Shown piece after piece: positions 61,501 through 64,000 of a DNA stretch of 64,000 nt (positions within the stretch are counted from its first letter, which is position 1; the number at the start of each line of letters is the position of its first letter). Below the pieces are notes generated by a model. That model saw only the letters and a list, made by a program, of their open reading frames with translations. It made no database searches and had not been told where the DNA came from. The DNA is taken from positions 3,541,501-3,605,500 of the forward strand of contig OZ026836.1 of the NCBI GenBank assembly GCA_964023205.1. The letters run 5' to 3'. The DNA comes from Lutraria lutraria. Its lineage: Eukaryota; Mollusca; Bivalvia; Venerida; Mactridae. A program made the translations under genes and the position numbers.

Positions 61501-63985
61501 TCCCCTTTACTTTAAAAAAAGTCCAGTTAAATGTTGCCATATTGTACTTGATGATTATGTAAAAAAAATGGGATTCCGAGAAAAAACACATTAAAATTCC
61601 TCCTTCCTCAAAGTACAGGTGTAGCAGTCTATTTTTTCCCCCGGCCAGTTTTTCCCCGAGGAAAGATTGGCCTAGGCCATTTCTTCCCCCCTGGGCAACT
61701 TTTCCCCCCCTAATAATAACAACTATTGCATTATGATTCTAGGCCATTTCTCCCCCCACCCTGGGCAACTTTTTCCCCCCTAATAATAACATTATTGCAT
61801 TATGATTCTAGGCCATTTCTTCCCCATCAAGGCCACTTTTTTTCCCCTAATGATAACAGTATTGCATTATGATTCTAGGCCATTTCTTCCCCATCTAGGC
61901 CATATTTTCCCCCCTATTAATAACAGTATTGCATTATGATTCTAGGCCATTTCTTCCCCATCTAAGCCACTTCCCCCCCCTAATAATAACAGTATTGCAT
62001 TATGATTCTAGGCCATTTCCCCCCCCCATGGGCCACTTTTCCCCCCCTAACAGTAACAGTATTGCATTATGATTTTAGGCTATTTCTCCCCATCTAGGCC
62101 ACTTTTCCCCCCATATAATAACAGTATTGCGTTATGATTCTTGGCTATTTTTACCCTCTTGGCCCTTTTTCCCCCTGTCTTCAGAAATACTATACATTAT
62201 TGGCTAATTTTTACCCTCTTGGCCAATTTTTCCCCTAACTTAAATTCTGAAATAAAGCTAACCATTATATTAATTGGTTACATTTTTGGTCACTTTTTCC
62301 ACTCTTGGCAACTCAGAAATATAAACATGAAGACATAAGTATAAAATCAGAAATATGAACATAAAGACATAAGTATAAACTCATAAATATGAACCTTCAG
62401 AAGTAAGTATAAACTCAGAAGTATGGACTACAGAAGTAAATATAAACTCAGAAATATGAACTTACAGAAGTAAGTATACGCTCATAAATATGAACATTTA
62501 GAAGTAAGTATATACTCAGAAGTATGGACTATAGAAGTAAATATAAACCAGAAATAAGTATAAGCTCATAAATATGAACATTCGGAAGTAAGTATAAACT
62601 CAGAAATATGAACTATAGAAGCAAATATAAACTCAGAAATATGGACTTACAGACGTAAGTATCAACTTAGAAAGTATAAACTCAGAAAAATGAGCATACA
62701 GAAGTAAATACATACACAGAAAAATGAACATACGGAAGTAAATATAAACTCAGAAATTTGAACATACTTAAGTAAATACATACTCAGAAATTTGAACATA
62801 CAGATATAAATATAAACTCAGAAATATGAACATACAGAAGTAAATATAAACTCAGAAATATGAACATACAGAATTGAATATAAATTCAAGACTTAAGTAT
62901 AAATATGAACAAACAGACATTAAGCGAAAGATGTAGATATACAAATGAAAAATCAGGGGGGAAAAAGTGGCCTAGAGGGGGAAGAAATGGCCTAGGCCAC
63001 TTTTTCCCCCGAGGGAAAAAGTGGCCAGGGGGGAAAGAATGGCCTGTTACACCGGTACTAGCCAAGATCCATCCAATTCACAATATCATATGGAAGAAAA
63101 AGCGTAATTAATAACCAGAGGGTAATGCCTTAACAGTTTGTATAATTATTTGAGTATGTTTACCCCCGTCTCTGGAAACACCAGTATGGGCGAGCTATAA
63201 AACAGTCTGCAAAACTTAAGGGTGTTTGAAACTGGTTTTGAGGGTCCAACCTCACACTTGCTATACTCCCACAGTAATGATCAGAAATGACTTGGTGGAA
63301 AATCAGCTGCATTTCTTACATACATGTATGTATATTTTTATATTGATACAGGCAGAAATTTCATTCAAAATTTTAATCTATTACAGATTGAAAATGAAAA
63401 TCAATGTTAATTGTAGTATTTTCATATAATGCTTTTCTTATTATATTTACTGATAAAATGTCTAGAGTTAGGTAGATTGGGTAACCAGAAAAAAGCATTT
63501 TTTATACACAAGTACCATGTATTGGATAATTGTCAGTAGTAAAGATTTTACTAATCTATGATGTCAGCACATTACTGAAATAGTGACTTTGTATGTTATT
63601 TAAGTCACTTTCAGTGACATCATTCTGTTCAGTTAATAAATCAGTTTTTCATTATATGGTAGATTGTTTAATTTTTGAGCCATTAACATCAGTCCATTGA
63701 CTGGTTCAGTTTCAGCCATTCTTCATGTTTTCCTTTGTTTATCCTGTTGTTTCATAAACAGATCACAACATTTCAGTTATTATGAAAATGCTTAAAAATG
63801 CATTAAAACAATAAAAAAAATCAGTACCATATTACAATTAATGCTTAATTAAGACCTTAATTTGCACACAAAATTACTTACCCATTGGTGCTCAGTCCAT
63901 TATTAGCTTCTTCTGATGTCTGAATCTGACAAAGTATCCTACTTAACCCATATATATATATCCACATTGTTATTAATTTCCTCAT
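55522..63985 (-). CDS. Secreted-looking Arg/Ser/Gln/Asn-rich basic protein (561 aa), family unknown
   Basis: Exons 63985-63882, 58625-58528 and 57005-55522 join in frame (1686 nt, stop at 55522). The phases match at both GT-AG junctions, which supports the model. The N-terminus has a hydrophobic stretch (LITMWIYIYGLSRILC) usable as a signal peptide, followed by QIQTSEEANNG. A compact segment (about residues 38-66, DAYMASILDSYTANNKAIFN) precedes a Ser/Asn-rich region. Around residue 175 is RKKRQ, a furin-type site. N-glycosylation sequons are frequent (for example NSSSNSSRNTSTNQT). Residues of about 290-470 are dominated by R, Q, N and S with runs such as RRSSRRRITR. The C-terminus is less biased (PPDPFTRRFAAGFQRG, then Gly/Phe/Pro-rich). 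I do not recognise the family. A matrix, mucus or gamete-associated secreted protein is conceivable. The start codon is 15 bases from the window edge, so an upstream extension cannot be excluded. Confidence 0.72.
57430..58500. repeat. AT-rich minisatellite in intron 2 of the Arg-rich protein gene
   Basis: About 1.05 kb of tandem units with GGTATATGGCACATATGTAC followed by AGGTATAATGATACA (about 36 bp), mixed with shorter variants (ATACATATGTAAATACAGG). Long open frames on the minus strand here encode only a repeating YTCTYVSYTCI-type peptide and are a by-product of a unit divisible by three. Confidence 0.9.
58895..59035 (-). mobile_element. SINE tail fragment
   Basis: The reverse complement matches the 3' half of the SINE at 24813: TGTGAGAAAGTAGGC, TTCCCAGGAACAA, ATGACTCTTGAAAAGGGGCG, TAAAA. 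5'-truncated. In intron 1 of the Arg-rich protein gene. Confidence 0.65.
61613..63059. mobile_element. Foldback element with two internal tandem arrays
   Basis: The ends AGTACAGGTGTAGCAG (left) and CTGTTACACCGGTACT (right) are inverted repeats, followed by inverted modules of GGCCA, T-run and C-run (left) and G-run, A-run and TGGCC (right). Array 1 (61650 to about 62260) repeats GGCCATTTCTTCCCC, TAATAATAACAGTATTGCAT and TATGATTCTA at about 65-70 bp. Array 2 (62310-62900) repeats TATAAACTCAGAAATATGAA, CATACAGAAGTAAA at about 33 bp. No ORF. In intron 1 of the Arg-rich protein gene. Confidence 0.75.
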
Positions 63986-64000
63986 TGTGATGTTTTAATC

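Overview
This is animal nuclear DNA: AT-rich, with intron-rich genes, GT-AG splice sites and a dense load of short mobile elements. The repeat set (three families of Helentron-like elements ending in a hairpin plus CTCTTGTT or CTCTAGTT, tRNA-type SINEs, hAT/pogo MITEs, foldback elements) together with the gene models suggests a mollusc, most likely a bivalve. That assignment is inference; no search was possible.

Host genes. (1) Positions 1-6288, minus strand, 3' part outside the window: a DHHC palmitoyltransferase most like ZDHHC4. (2) Positions 6845-30610, plus strand: a 26-exon gene whose exons I could join in one frame (4011 nt, 1336 aa). It encodes an RRM, an extended Tudor domain, a coiled coil and a degenerate kinase domain, i.e. 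an STK31/TDRD8-type germline protein with an added RNA-binding domain. Genes 1 and 2 are head to head, 556 bp between start codons, so they probably share a promoter region. (3) Positions 36971-38943, plus strand: a complete three-exon Josephin-domain deubiquitinase (JOSD1/2 type, 185 aa) with its catalytic residues intact. (4) Positions 55522-63985, minus strand: a three-exon gene (561 aa) for a secreted-looking, very basic Arg/Ser/Gln/Asn-rich protein with a furin-like site; I do not recognise the family.

Positions 39.5-51.6 kb form a graveyard of minus-strand mobile DNA: Ty3/gypsy protease, zinc-knuckle and RNase H pieces, two different degenerate transposon-type ORFs (X and Y), a THAP zinc-finger exon, LINE ORF1 pieces and an SGNH-hydrolase-like piece. 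ORF X appears to sit inside a gypsy relic and was itself hit twice by Helentron-like elements at T-runs.

The rest is introns and intergenic DNA carrying MITEs, SINEs, minisatellites and inverted-repeat elements. I see no CRISPR array, no rRNA or tRNA gene and no bacterial-type operon. The observations most worth a second look are the RRM-Tudor-pseudokinase architecture, the Helentron-like ends that change in a compensatory way between subfamilies, the TTAA-flanked long inverted-repeat elements, and the unfamiliar Arg-rich secreted protein.
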